From assembly GCF_002929335.1 (NCBI RefSeq), contig NZ_PJIL01000003.1:124001-188000 (forward strand): a DNA stretch of 64,000 bases, in the 5' to 3' direction. Below are positions 31,370 through 42,283 of this stretch, one piece after another. The notes under the pieces are model-generated. The model saw nothing but the letters and a program-made list of their open reading frames with translations, had not been told where the DNA came from and made no database searches. How positions within the stretch are numbered: position 1 is the stretch's first letter; each line of letters opens with the position of its first letter. This DNA is from Arthrobacter sp. Y81 (GTDB taxonomy: Bacteria > Actinomycetota > Actinomycetes > Actinomycetales > Micrococcaceae). The position numbers and the translations under genes were made by a program.

Positions 31370-32397
31370 CAGTGGCTCTCCTTGGTGGAATAGGCGGCGT
31401 TGGAGTTGGCGGCGGTGGGGGTTGCGGCTGGTTCGCGGGTGTCCCCGGAAAGCAGCAGGTACAGTGCGGCCATCCGGACGGACACGCCGTTCCGCACCTG
31501 TGCCAGGACGGTGGACCGGGGTGAGTCCGCGGCCGCCGAGGAAATTTCGAGCCCGCGGTTCATGGGGCCGGGGTGCATGATAATGGTGTCCTTCAGGCCC
31601 AGCTCGTCCAGGGCACGGAGGCGGTTGTCGTCGAAGCCCCAGCGGCGGGAGTATTCGCGGGTCGTGGGGAAGAAGGATGCGTTCATCCGTTCGCCCTGGA
31701 CGCGCAACATCATGACGGCGTCGACGCCCTTTGCCAGGGTCTCGTCCATGTCGTAGCTGACGCTGCAGGGCCATTGTCCGACGCCGATGGGCAGCAGGGT
31801 GGGCGGCGCCACCAGCGTGACCTCCGCGCCGAGCGTACGGAGCAGCCAGACGTTCGAGCGCGCCACGCGGGAGTGCAGGACGTCGCCGGCGATGGCGACG
31901 CGCATCCCTTTCAGGTCCGCCCCCGCGGACGGTGTCCCGTGGAGCCTGGCCCAGTGCCGGCGCATGGTGAAGGCGTCCAGCAGCGCCTGGGTGGGGTGTT
32001 CGTGGGTGCCGTCGCCGGCGTTGATGACGGCGGCATCGATCCAGTCCGTGGCTGCCAGCCGGTGCGGCGCACCGGAGGCCCAGTGGCGGATGACGACGGC
32101 GTCGGCCCCCATGGCGGCCAGCGTTTGGGCCGTGTCCTTGAGGGACTCGCCCTTGGAGACGGAGGATCCCTTGGCGGCGAAGTTGATGACGTCGGCGGAC
32201 AGCCGCTTGGCCGCCGCTTCAAAGGAGATCCGGGTGCGGGTGGAATCCTCGAAGAACAGGTTCACGACCGTGCGTCCGCGCAGGGCGGGAAGCTTTTTGA
32301 CTTCACGGTCCCCCACTGCCGCCATTTCCTCGGCGGTGTCGAGGATGCGGATGGCGTTGCCCAGGCTGAGGTCTTCGGTGGAGAGCAGGTGCTTCAT
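31369..32397 (-). CDS. pyrB: Aspartate carbamoyltransferase catalytic subunit
   Basis: A 342-residue transcarbamoylase. The carbamoyl-phosphate motif is [13 protein letters not shown] (STRTR) near residue 50; [14 protein letters not shown] and [11 protein letters not shown] are also conserved. It joins carbamoyl phosphate and aspartate. No regulatory pyrI is present, as expected in Gram-positives. It ends in a Thr/Ala/Asn-rich tail and overlaps pyrR by 4 nt and pyrC by 1 nt. Confidence 0.97.
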   Translation of the reverse strand: MKHLLSTEDLSLGNAIRILDTAEEMAAVGDREVKKLPALRGRTVVNLFFEDSTRTRISFEAAAKRLSADVINFAAKGSSVSKGESLKDTAQTLAAMGADAVVIRHWASGAPHRLAATDWIDAAVINAGDGTHEHPTQALLDAFTMRRHWARLHGTPSAGADLKGMRVAIAGDVLHSRVARSNVWLLRTLGAEVTLVAPPTLLPIGVGQWPCSVSYDMDETLAKGVDAVMMLRVQGERMNASFFPTTREYSRRWGFDDNRLRALDELGLKDTIIMHPGPMNRGLEISSAAADSPRSTVLAQVRNGVSVRMAALYLLLSGDTREPAATPTAANSNAAYSTKESH

Positions 32398-32978
32398 GCG
32401 CCTGCCTCAATGACCACTTCGTTGACCGGAGCTCCGTCAACGGAGTCGGTCTCTTCGAGCCGGACCCGGACCTTTTCGGAGGATGAGGTGGGGAGGTTCT
32501 TGCCGACGTGGTCGGCGCGGATGGGCAGTTCGCGGTGGCCGCGGTCGATCATGACGGCGAGCCGGACGATGCGCGGGCGGCCGAGGTCCACGATGGCATC
32601 GAGCGCCGCGCGGATGGTCCTGCCGGAGTAGAGGACGTCATCGATCAAAACGACGACCTTGTTGTCGATGCCGGTACGCGGCAGCTGCGTGGGATACGGG
32701 GGCCGCGTGGGCTGGTGCGAGAGATCGTCCCGGAACATGGTGACGTCCAGCTGGCCGACGATGGCGGCGGCGTCCACGGTGGGATCGGCGGCGGCGATTT
32801 TCTTGGCCAGTCGGACTGCCAGCGGGTAGCCGCGGCGCGGAATGCCGAGCAGCACCAGATCCTGGGAACCCTTGTTGGCCTCGAGGATCTCATGGGCGAT
32901 ACGAGTGAGTGCACGGTCAATGTCCGCAGAGTTGAGCACAACCCTGGCCGGAACCGGTGCTTCTGTGACTGAAGTCAA
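32394..32978 (-). CDS. pyrR: PyrR, RNA-binding pyr operon regulator / uracil phosphoribosyltransferase
   Basis: A 194-residue phosphoribosyltransferase-fold protein with the PRPP loop [20 protein letters not shown]. The start needs care: a GTG at 33005 opens the frame, but it lies inside a predicted PyrR-binding loop. The TTG at 32978 (then [14 protein letters not shown]) has a GGGGAG site 7 nt upstream, so I choose the TTG. PyrR binds UMP and then pyr leader RNA, lowering expression when pyrimidines are plentiful. First gene of the pyr operon. Confidence 0.93.
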   Translation of the reverse strand: MTSVTEAPVPARVVLNSADIDRALTRIAHEILEANKGSQDLVLLGIPRRGYPLAVRLAKKIAAADPTVDAAAIVGQLDVTMFRDDLSHQPTRPPYPTQLPRTGIDNKVVVLIDDVLYSGRTIRAALDAIVDLGRPRIVRLAVMIDRGHRELPIRADHVGKNLPTSSSEKVRVRLEETDSVDGAPVNEVVIEAGA

Positions 32979-32993
32979 CGCTCGTCTCCCCTT

Positions 32994-33009
32994 TCCCCGC
33001 CTCACGGGA
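32994..33009 (-). promoter_or_regulatory. PyrR-binding loop next to the pyrR ribosome binding site
   Basis: The minus-strand RNA reads UCCCGUGAGGCGGGGA, matching the PyrR anti-antiterminator core UCCNGNGAGGY and able to form a UCCCG/CGGG(G)A stem around UGAGG. The pyrR Shine-Dalgarno (32986-32991) begins 2 nt downstream. This matches the mycobacterial mode, in which PyrR blocks translation initiation rather than causing termination. Confidence 0.68.
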
Positions 33010-33187
33010 CGGAATTAAAAAAGGAACATTTGCTCTTCAAAATTACCACACGCAGCATCCCCGCCCGGCCCGCCCGCCCGGGGCATGGAAGGCGTTTAAC
33101 ATCACACCCGTGGGCCGGTGAGGACCCGCCGCTTCGGCAGGAGTGCCGCCTTGGAAGCGGCGGCGCCGGCGACATAGGCTCAGTGCC

Positions 33188-34468
33188 ATGACATCGAACG
33201 AGCCTTGGCCGCCGCACGATCCCCCCGGCGGTCAACGCTACAGGCAGCAGCCCCCATGGCCCGGACAGCCCCTGCCCCGGCAGGCCAATCCCACGTGGAT
33301 GGGCCAGGTCCGGCCCGATCACTACCGTGCGGCACCCGCCAACACCTTTGCACCCGCCGCCCACACGGTGATGCCGGCCGCAGTCGCAGGCAACCGGACG
33401 GGTGCGGGGGTCATGGGGCTTGTAGGCGGCGGGGGCTTCCTTGCCTTCGCCAGCCTCTTCCTGGTCCTCCCCTACCTCGTGGGCAACACGGGAATCACCG
33501 GATTCGTGATCGGTTTCATCGCCTCCCTTATTCCGCTCAGCGCCGTGCTGCTGGCCGTCTACGTCATCGACCGCTGGGAGCCCGAGCCCAAGCGGCTGCT
33601 GCTGTTTGCCTTCCTCTGGGGCGCCGCCGTGTCCATTTCCGTCACGCTGCTGATCCAGCCGTTCTTCGCACTGGCGGCAGCACCGCCGGTCGGCATGGAC
33701 TACCGGACCTTTGCCGTGACCGTGCAGGCCCCGGTGGTAGAGGAAGTCGCCAAGTCCTTGGGCCTGCTGCTGCTCCTGGTCTTCGCGCGGAAGCACTTTG
33801 ACGGTCCCGTGGACGGCGTGGTGTTCGCTTTCACCATTGCCGGCGGCTTCGCCTTCACGGAAAACATCCTGTACTTCGGGCGGGCCATCGCCGAATCCAG
33901 CACGCCGGGCGCCGACCTGGCGATGGTGTTCTTCCTGCGGGGCGTGATGTCCCCGTTTGCACACGCCATTTTCACCGGAACCACCGGGCTCATCCTCGGT
34001 TTGGCGGCCCGCCGCTGGCACACGGGAATGTTCGTCGTGGCGTTCTTCGTCGGCCTCGCGCCGGCGATGTTCCTGCACAGCATGTGGAACAGCATGGGAC
34101 AGGACTTCCTGGTCCAGTACATCGTGGTGCAGGTGCCCATCTTCGTGCTGGCCGTCGTCGTGATTGTGCTGTTGCGCGTTGCCGAATCCCGGCTGACGCG
34201 GCAGCGGCTCCAGGAATATGCCGCCGCCGGATGGTTCACGCCGCCGGAAGTGGAGATGCTGTCAACGGCCGGCGGCCGCCGGTCCGCGGTGCGCTGGGCA
34301 AAGCAGTTCGGCCGGGGGCCGCAGATGAAGTCATTCCTCCGCTCGGCCACCCAGCTTGCCTTCATCCGGCAGCGGATCCTCAGCGGCCGGGACGTTCCTG
34401 CCCACCAGTTCGACGAGCACCGCCAGCTGGCCGAAATCGTGGCCCGTCGGGACGCCGTGCTGCGCTGA
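33188..34468 (+). CDS. PrsW-family intramembrane metalloprotease
   Basis: A 426-residue protein. A Pro-rich cytoplasmic N-terminus of about 75 residues is followed by about eight membrane segments carrying the PrsW/CPBP-like motifs: APVVEEVAKSLG (EExxK), FAFTENILYF and HAIFTGTTGLILG. In Bacillus PrsW cleaves anti-sigma factor RsiW; the substrate here is unknown and no sigma/anti-sigma pair is in the window. The ATG at 33188 was preferred over an upstream start at 33143 that would add a poly-Arg stretch. It is on the opposite strand between pyrR and nusB, which are often neighbours in Actinobacteria. Confidence 0.9.
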   Translation: MTSNEPWPPHDPPGGQRYRQQPPWPGQPLPRQANPTWMGQVRPDHYRAAPANTFAPAAHTVMPAAVAGNRTGAGVMGLVGGGGFLAFASLFLVLPYLVGNTGITGFVIGFIASLIPLSAVLLAVYVIDRWEPEPKRLLLFAFLWGAAVSISVTLLIQPFFALAAAPPVGMDYRTFAVTVQAPVVEEVAKSLGLLLLLVFARKHFDGPVDGVVFAFTIAGGFAFTENILYFGRAIAESSTPGADLAMVFFLRGVMSPFAHAIFTGTTGLILGLAARRWHTGMFVVAFFVGLAPAMFLHSMWNSMGQDFLVQYIVVQVPIFVLAVVVIVLLRVAESRLTRQRLQEYAAAGWFTPPEVEMLSTAGGRRSAVRWAKQFGRGPQMKSFLRSATQLAFIRQRILSGRDVPAHQFDEHRQLAEIVARRDAVLR

Positions 34469-34484
34469 TGCGTGGCAGATGCAG

Positions 34485-34526
34485 GAAAGGGCCGGCGCCC
34501 GCCGTGAGGCGGGCGCCGGCCCTTTC
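34485..34526. terminator. Bidirectional terminator between prsW-like gene and nusB
   Basis: A perfect 19-bp stem (34485-34503 with 34508-34526) with a GTGA loop. The stem ends carry AAA and TTT, giving short U-runs in both directions. It separates two converging genes. Confidence 0.85.
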
Positions 34527-34547
34527 AGTGCTTCGCACCTGCTGCGG

Positions 34548-34958
34548 CTAAGCCAGCAGCGATGGTTTCAGCTGCTGGAGCCGGCCCAGCAGGCCGTTGA
34601 TGAACGACGGCGACTCGTCCGTGGACAGCATCTTGGCAAGGGCGACGGCCTCGCTGACCGCCACGCCGTCGGGAACGTCGTCGTTGTAGAGCAGTTCCCA
34701 CGTGCCTATGCGCAGGATGATGCGGTCCACCGAAGGCATGCGTTCCAGTGTCCAGCCCTGCGAGTAGGTCTCCAGGAATTCGTCGATGGCAACCTGGTGG
34801 GACACCACGCCTTCGACGATTTCGAGGGTGTAGGGGTTGACGATCTGGTCGGTTATTTCGCGGCGGGACCGCAGCACATCAAAAGCCGAGAGGGAGCGCT
34901 GCTCCGCCTCGAAGAGAACATCCAGGGCCCGATTACGGGCCTTACCGCGGGCGCTCAC
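34548..34958 (-). CDS. nusB: Transcription antitermination factor NusB
   Basis: A 136-residue all-helical protein starting MSARGKARNRALDVLFEAEQR, the canonical NusB beginning, with PSVDRIILRIGTWELLY in the second half. NusB with NusE (S10) binds boxA RNA and promotes rRNA antitermination. Its start overlaps the last base of the efp stop. Confidence 0.97.
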   Translation of the reverse strand: MSARGKARNRALDVLFEAEQRSLSAFDVLRSRREITDQIVNPYTLEIVEGVVSHQVAIDEFLETYSQGWTLERMPSVDRIILRIGTWELLYNDDVPDGVAVSEAVALAKMLSTDESPSFINGLLGRLQQLKPSLLA

Positions 34959-35521
34959 TAGTCGTTGACCCGGCCAAGGTAGCTGCCGTCGCGGGTGTCG
35001 ACCTTGACCTTGGTGTTGTTCTCAACGAACAGCGGCACCTGGATCTCGTAGCCGGTTTCCAGCGTTGCCGGCTTGGTGCCGGCCGAGGAGCGGTCGCCCT
35101 GCAGGCCCGGCTCGGTGTAGGTGATCTCGAGCACGACGCTCGGCGGGAGTTCGATGTACAGCGGGGTGCCTTCGTGGATGGCGATGTTGACCATCTGGTT
35201 TTCCAGCATGAAGTTGGTGGCGTCGCCTACCGTGGCGCCGGAAACGGTGATCTGGTCGAAGTCCTGGGTGTCCATGAACACGAAGTCAGCGCCGTCCTGG
35301 TACAGGTACTGGTAGTCGCGGCGGTCAACCGTGGCAGTCTCGATCTTGAGGCCGGCGTTGAAGGTCTTGTCGACCACCTTGCCGGACATGACGTTGCGCA
35401 TCTTGGTGCGGACGAAAGCGCCGCCCTTGCCCGGCTTGACGTGCTGGAACTCGATGATGTTCCAGAGCTGGCCCTCAAGCTTCAGCACGGTTCCGTTCTT
35501 GATGTCGTTTGTGGTTGCCAC
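34958..35521 (-). CDS. efp: Elongation factor P
   Basis: A 187-residue three-domain protein that relieves ribosomes stalled at polyproline. The tip loop is VKPGKGGAF with Lys32 at the position that is modified in E. coli. I see no epmA/epmB or related modification gene here, and actinobacterial EF-P is reported to work with unmodified Lys. The signature [15 protein letters not shown] closes the protein. GTG start. Upstream nearest gene is the TPR protein 143 bp away. Confidence 0.98.
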   Translation of the reverse strand: MATTNDIKNGTVLKLEGQLWNIIEFQHVKPGKGGAFVRTKMRNVMSGKVVDKTFNAGLKIETATVDRRDYQYLYQDGADFVFMDTQDFDQITVSGATVGDATNFMLENQMVNIAIHEGTPLYIELPPSVVLEITYTEPGLQGDRSSAGTKPATLETGYEIQVPLFVENNTKVKVDTRDGSYLGRVND

Positions 35522-35664
35522 TGATATCCTCTGGTTTCTATCTGACTGCTTCTAGCTGCCAGCCGGTTATGTCAGGCAGGCACACCAAAAGGCCGCCAGC
35601 GAGTATTTGTCAAAAATCCAAGAACCATTCTACCGGTAATGCCGGCGGGCTCGCGCGACGGCCG

Positions 35665-36197
35665 CTAGGACGCCATTTCCAAGACGTTCCGTGCCCGCTG
35701 CAGCGCAACGGTGGAAGAGTAGATCAGCGCGGCGTCCGCAGCCCCTGCGACCCTCAGGTCCAGGGCTTTCGCGAACTCGTCAACGGCGGCCGCGGTGTTG
35801 CCGCCGGCGTAGTACGCCCGGCCCAGGTGCTGGTGCGCCAGGGCCTCCAGCTCGGTTCCCTGGACTTCGCCCAGGAGTTGGCGGAAAAGGTCCACGGCCC
35901 GGTCAAAGCGCTTGGACACCCGCAGGACCTCCGCTTCGAAGGCGCGGAGCCGGAAGGATTCGGGGTCGCTGTAGCGTGCCTCGGCCAGGAGCTCCGCGGC
36001 GTCGGCGGCGTGGCCTTCCACCAGGAGGACCATGATGCGGTCCGCCGGATCGGAGGATGCCTGGAGCGCGGAGCTGCAGGCTTCTTCGTTGACGATTCCC
36101 GGCATCAGGGTGTCCGGGTTGATCTTGATTCCCGGGAAGCCCGCATCCGGCCACTCACTTGTGCCGCCCATGGAATCCATCATGACGTCGCTCATCA

Positions 36198-36198
<1 letters not shown>
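35665..36198 (-). CDS. TPR-like protein of the aro operon
   Basis: A 177-residue soluble protein with tetratricopeptide-like helix pairs, e.g. AADAAELLAEARYSDPESFR and ALAHQHLGRAYYAGGNTAAA. The frame is open much further upstream inside aroB, but TGATGATG at 36200-36193 puts two candidate ATGs directly on the aroB stop, so I start it at 36198. It probably mediates protein contacts; no specific function is known to me. It is co-transcribed with aroB, aroK and aroC, and homologues at this place are annotated only as TPR or hypothetical proteins. Confidence 0.82.
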
Positions 36199-37884
<1,686 letters not shown>

Positions 37885-37885
<1 letters not shown>

Positions 37886-39084
37886 TACTGGCCGATCGAG
37901 TCCAGGGACGCCGGAATGTTGTCCAGGTAACCCTTGATGTTGCGGGCCGTCTCCGCGACGGAATCACCGCCGAACTTCTCTGCCACAGCCTCGGCGAGCA
38001 CCAGCGCCACCATGGCCTCGGCCACGACGCCCGCGGCCGGGACGGCACAGACGTCGGAGCGCTGGTGGTGGGCCTTGGCGGCCTCCCCGGTGCTCACGTC
38101 GATGGTCTTCAGGGCGCGGGGAACGGTGGCAATGGGCTTCATCGCTGCACGGACGCGCAGGACATCGCCGATGCTCATGCCGCCTTCGATGCCGCCGGCC
38201 CGGTTGCTGGTGCGGATGATCCGGCCGTCGGAATCCTTGACGATTTCGTCATGGGCGGCGGAGCCGCGGCGGGAGGCCGTGAGGAAGCCGTCGCCAACCT
38301 CCACACCCTTAATGGCCTGGATGCCCATCAGGGCAGCGGCAAGGCGAGAGTCCAGGCGGCGGTCCCAGTGAACGTAGCTGCCGAGCCCGGGCGGAAGGCC
38401 GTAGGCGAGGACCTCCACCACACCGCCGAGGGTTTCGCCTTCCTTGTGGGCGGCGTCAACCTCGGCCACCATGGCGTCCGAGGTTTCCCGGTCGAAGCAG
38501 CGGAGGGGATCTGCGTCAAGGGCTATCACGTTGGCCGGCACGGGCAGCGGGCGTCCCTCGGGCACGGAGACGCTCGCGATGGAAACTGTGTGGCTGACAA
38601 GTTCGATGCCCAGCTGCTTGAGGTACTGGGACGCCACGGTGCCCAGGGCGACACGGGTGGCGGTTTCGCGGGCGCTGGCACGCTCCAGCACCGGGCGGGC
38701 CTCGTCGAAGCCGTACTTCTGCATTCCCGTGAAGTCGGCGTGGCCGGGACGGGGCCGCGTCAGCGGTGCGTTGCGCGCTTGGTCGGCGAGGATGTCGGGG
38801 TCCACGGGATCTGCAGCCATGATCTGCTCCCACTTGGGCCATTCGGTGTTTCCCACCTGGATGGCCACGGGGCCCCCCTGGGTGAGGCCGTGGCGCACGC
38901 CGCCGAGGACGGTCACCACGTCCTGCTCGAACTTCATCCGCGCCCCGCGGCCGTAGCCGAGGCGCCGACGGGCTAGGGCATCGGCGATCTGGCTGCTGGT
39001 GAGTTCAACACCGGCAGGCACGCCTTCAATTATTCCGACCAGTGCCGGACCATGGGATTCACCGGCAGTCAACCAACGCAACAT
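37885..39084 (-). CDS. aroC: Chorismate synthase
   Basis: A 399-residue FMN-dependent enzyme making chorismate from EPSP. It begins [20 protein letters not shown], the family's invariant N-terminus, so I start at 39084 rather than at the ATG three codons upstream. RPGHADFTG and [10 protein letters not shown] are further signatures. It follows aroE after 26 bp. Confidence 0.98.
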
Positions 39085-39110
39085 ACAATCCATCCTGCCA
39101 CGTAGGGCGG

Positions 39111-39971
39111 TTAGAACACTCGTCGGGGTGCCCCGACTGCGTCACACATCACATCTATGACATCGGCCGTGACGTCGTCGCCGAGGCCGCTGAAAAACCG
39201 GACCTGCTCCACCGCTTGGTACAGCAGCATCTCCAGCCCGGGCACCACAGCGCCGCCGCCGTCCTGCCAGACGGAGGCAATCCGGCTGGGCCAGGGATCG
39301 TAGGCGACGTCCAGCAGCACTCCTGGCGTTGCGGCGTGGAGGCCGGCGAGCTCATCCGCCAGAGCATCGGCCCCGCGGGGCGGCAGGGTGGAAATTACGA
39401 CGTCGGCAGCCGCCATTGCGGCGGCGGCACCGGACAGCGGGAGGACGCGGACCGGGAGTCCGACGCCGTCGGACGCCGCGCGGGCTTCGGCAGCACGTCC
39501 GACGTCGCGCACGAAGACGTCAGCCGACGGCGCCCCCAGATCCTTCAGGGCCGCGATCGCTGCGGCGGACGTTCCGCCGCCGCCAAGGATCACGGCGGTC
39601 GGTGCGGCCACCACGCCGGCATGCCGCACGGCGTTGACGATGCCCGCGACGTCGGTGTTGTAGCCGATCCGGCGGACGGACGTCCCGTCGGCCTCGAACA
39701 CCACCGTATTGACGACTCCGAGGATGCCGGCCACGCCGCGGACCTCGTCAACCTCCGAAACCATGGCGGTCTTGAGCGGCATGGTGACGGACAGTCCCCG
39801 CCACCCGGGCTCGCCGCGGACTGTCTCCATGAACGCCGGCAGGTCCGGAACGTTCACATCGATGGCGGTGTATTCGATCTCCACACCCAGCCGGGCGTAG
39901 GCTGCGCGGTGAAGGGCCGGGGACTTCGAATGGCTGATCGGATGCCCAAGAACGGCAGCCCGGAAGGTCAC
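39111..39971 (-). CDS. aroE: Shikimate dehydrogenase
   Basis: A 286-residue NADPH-dependent enzyme. Shikimate site: [20 protein letters not shown]; catalytic Lys in [10 protein letters not shown]; nucleotide loop [17 protein letters not shown] start at the GTG at 39971, which overlaps the mltG stop as GTGA; the frame extends 9 codons further but into mltG. The end ([14 protein letters not shown]) is normal. Confidence 0.94.
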   Translation of the reverse strand: MTFRAAVLGHPISHSKSPALHRAAYARLGVEIEYTAIDVNVPDLPAFMETVRGEPGWRGLSVTMPLKTAMVSEVDEVRGVAGILGVVNTVVFEADGTSVRRIGYNTDVAGIVNAVRHAGVVAAPTAVILGGGGTSAAAIAALKDLGAPSADVFVRDVGRAAEARAASDGVGLPVRVLPLSGAAAAMAAADVVISTLPPRGADALADELAGLHAATPGVLLDVAYDPWPSRIASVWQDGGGAVVPGLEMLLYQAVEQVRFFSGLGDDVTADVIDVMCDAVGAPRRVF

Positions 39972-41680
39972 GTGCAACGTCCTGCGTTTGCGGCGCACCA
40001 GGCGTTGTACTGCTCCACGTAAACGTTGTGCTCAGCCAGCGTCTTGGAGAACTTCGTTTCCTTGGTGTCCAGGTTGATGGTCACCCAGTACATGTACTCG
40101 TTGGCCTTCGGCTTGGCAGCCGCATCGATCGCGTTCTTGCCCGGTGATCCGATGGGTCCCACCGGAAGGCCCTGATTGGCGTACGTGTTGTACGGGTTCG
40201 ACTTGTCGGCCTTCTGGTCCTCGTCGATGTGGAAGCTCTTGATGCCCAGCCCGTAGGTCACTGTGGCATCCGACTGGATCAGGCCGGCCGTCTCGGTGTT
40301 GTTCGGCTTGAGCCGGTTGTAGATCGCCCCGGCGACGTCGCCGTACTCGGCCTGCCCGCCTTCGGCCTGGACGATGCTGGCGACCGTCACGACGTCGTAC
40401 TGCTTCTCCGGATCGGTGACGCCCTGCGCCTTGAGCTCGTCAACGGTGGCGGTGACCAGGGTCTGGAGGATCTCCTTCGCCGGTGTTCCCAGCGGGAAGC
40501 GGTGCTCACCGGGCGCCAAGTAGCCTTCAAGGTTCTTGGCCTTCGCCGGGAGCCCGAACTGGGCGGGGGCGTCGCTGAGCGCTTTGAGTTGGGTAACGGG
40601 AATGCCTGATCCCTCGGATATGGACTGCAGCGACTCGCCGATCCGCAGCCCTGCGCTCAAAGCGAAGTACATCACTTTGCCTTCGCCCTTGCCCAGCAGG
40701 ACGGCGACGGCATCGGAGTTCTTCATCTCCTGGCGGAACTGGAACTCGCCCGGCGCAATGGTGCCGCCGGATGCGGTGAGCTCGTGCAGGAATGTGTCCG
40801 GGTTGGCAATGACCTTCTGGTCCGCGAGCTTGGTGGCAACAGACCTGGTGCCTTCGCCGGGTTCAACGGACACGTTCACTTGCCCGGTGCCGGGGCCGGG
40901 GTAATCGGCAATGGTGTCTCCGCCCAGCAGCGGCTTCAGGAACTGGGCTCCCACCACCAGGGCGGTGACGAACACCGCGAGCGTCAGCAGCAGCGCGAGC
41001 CAGCGGCGCCGGCGGCGGACCTTCTTGGACTTGGCCGGGACCACTGCCACCGAAGAGCCTGCACCCATCAGCGGGTGCCCCGGCTCGTCAAAGTGATGGT
41101 CGGGATGGTCTCCCGCGGCGTAGGCGTCGGCGTCATCGTAGACATGGTGCGCCTCGTCCTCGTGGTGGTCCGCATAGTGGTGCTGACCGGGCTCCGCCGC
41201 CAGGTCGCCGTGTGGATCGTAGGCGTGGGGGTCGTAGATTTCGGGTGCTTCAGGGCGCAACTGCTCCTGGTGCACCGGTTCCTCGTGGTGGAGGAGTTCC
41301 TCCTGCACCGGTTCCTCGTAACGCACGGGTTCCTCGTGATGGACGGGTTCCTCGTGGCGCACGGGCACTTCGTGCTGCTGGACCGTGGGCGGAGTGTCGG
41401 GCATCTCGGGGGCTGCCTCATGCACTGACGGCGGTGCGGGCGGCACGCGGGGTGCTTCCGCGGGCACATCGGCGGACTGCGGGCCAGTGACGCCCGTCGG
41501 GCCGGCAGCGGCGGCGCGAAACTGCGGCGAGTGGCCGGTTTCAAATGCCTGCGGTGGGACGACGTCATGGCCTTCGGTCGCCAGGGACTTCTCCCTGGCC
41601 CGAATTTCCTTGCGCGTCAGCTGAGGTCCGGAGTCACTGAATTCGTCACCTGAGGACTCGCCGCTGTTGACCGGGCTCAC
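39968..41680 (-). CDS. mltG: Endolytic murein transglycosylase MltG with His-rich N-terminal repeats
   Basis: A 570-residue protein. Residues 1-225 are cytoplasmic and disordered, and include a His/Glu-rich repeat region (about 103-203, repeated HEEPV units). A transmembrane helix spans about 227-247, followed by a LysM-like region and the YceG domain with catalytic Glu in SIVQAEGGQAEYGD and the signature NPYNTYANQGLPVGPIGSPG. MltG cuts nascent glycan strands and sets their length. The GTG start overlaps the ruvX stop as GTGA. It is longer than typical MltG because of the N-terminal region. Confidence 0.95.
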   Translation of the reverse strand: MSPVNSGESSGDEFSDSGPQLTRKEIRAREKSLATEGHDVVPPQAFETGHSPQFRAAAAGPTGVTGPQSADVPAEAPRVPPAPPSVHEAAPEMPDTPPTVQQHEVPVRHEEPVHHEEPVRYEEPVQEELLHHEEPVHQEQLRPEAPEIYDPHAYDPHGDLAAEPGQHHYADHHEDEAHHVYDDADAYAAGDHPDHHFDEPGHPLMGAGSSVAVVPAKSKKVRRRRRWLALLLTLAVFVTALVVGAQFLKPLLGGDTIADYPGPGTGQVNVSVEPGEGTRSVATKLADQKVIANPDTFLHELTASGGTIAPGEFQFRQEMKNSDAVAVLLGKGEGKVMYFALSAGLRIGESLQSISEGSGIPVTQLKALSDAPAQFGLPAKAKNLEGYLAPGEHRFPLGTPAKEILQTLVTATVDELKAQGVTDPEKQYDVVTVASIVQAEGGQAEYGDVAGAIYNRLKPNNTETAGLIQSDATVTYGLGIKSFHIDEDQKADKSNPYNTYANQGLPVGPIGSPGKNAIDAAAKPKANEYMYWVTINLDTKETKFSKTLAEHNVYVEQYNAWCAANAGRCT

Positions 41681-42276
41681 TGTAGCCTTCCATCGTCTGA
41701 AGATTGCACGTCGTTTCCGGAGACAGCCTGCTCAGCGCCTTCCGCTGCGGCGTCCCCGGAAAGCCCCGGCTGGGAAACCGCGAACACGCGGCTTCCAACA
41801 TCCGTTCCCCTGGCTTTTTGCATATCGATTGCGTGCTGGAGAATTCCCGCAGCGGCAACCTGATCCACTACCTTACGGTGATTCCGGCTGCTCATGCCAG
41901 CTTCATGCAGGTTGCGGTGCGCTGTCACTGTGCTCAAGCGTTCGTCAATCAACTGCACCGGAATGGCCGAGCCACGGCTCTCCAGCGCGGCCACCAGCAA
42001 ATGCGCGTAGTCCGTCGCCATCCGGGCCGAAGCGTGCTCTTCGCCCTTGAGCGTGCGCGGCAGGCCCACGAAGATCTGGACGGCGCCAAGCTCGCCGGCC
42101 AGGGCCGCCAGCACACGCACGTCCGTGTTCTTCTTGGCGTTCCGCTCCAGCGTTTTCAAGGGTGTGGCCAGGATGCCGTCGCGGTCGCAGACAGCGACGC
42201 CCACGCGGACGGTGCCCACGTCCACCCCCAGTTTGATGCCCTGGGGGTAGACGCCGGGTGCAGCAGATTGATTCAC
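41677..42276 (-). CDS. ruvX: RuvX/YqgF-family RNase H-like nuclease
   Basis: A 199-residue RNase H-fold protein with GVDVGTVRVGVAVCD (first Asp), FVGLPRTLKGEE and LIDERLSTVTAHR. The family acts in 16S rRNA 5'-end processing and was first proposed as a Holliday junction resolvase. I start at the GTG at 42276, 7 nt after the alaS stop; the frame is open upstream inside alaS. A C-terminal extension of about 45 residues is specific to this lineage. Confidence 0.92.
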   Translation of the reverse strand: MNQSAAPGVYPQGIKLGVDVGTVRVGVAVCDRDGILATPLKTLERNAKKNTDVRVLAALAGELGAVQIFVGLPRTLKGEEHASARMATDYAHLLVAALESRGSAIPVQLIDERLSTVTAHRNLHEAGMSSRNHRKVVDQVAAAGILQHAIDMQKARGTDVGSRVFAVSQPGLSGDAAAEGAEQAVSGNDVQSSDDGRLQ

Positions 42277-42283
42277 AGTTCGG

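Noticed and set aside
32979..33005. pyrR start at GTG 33005
   Set aside because: It lies inside the predicted PyrR-binding loop and lacks its own ribosome site, whereas TTG 32978 has GGGGAG at 7 nt.
35585..35632. efp promoter from TTGACA (35608-35613) or TAGAAT (35627-35632), minus strand
   Set aside because: TTGACA has no acceptable -10 at 16-18 bp, and TAGAAT has no -35 upstream; neither pair is convincing enough to list.
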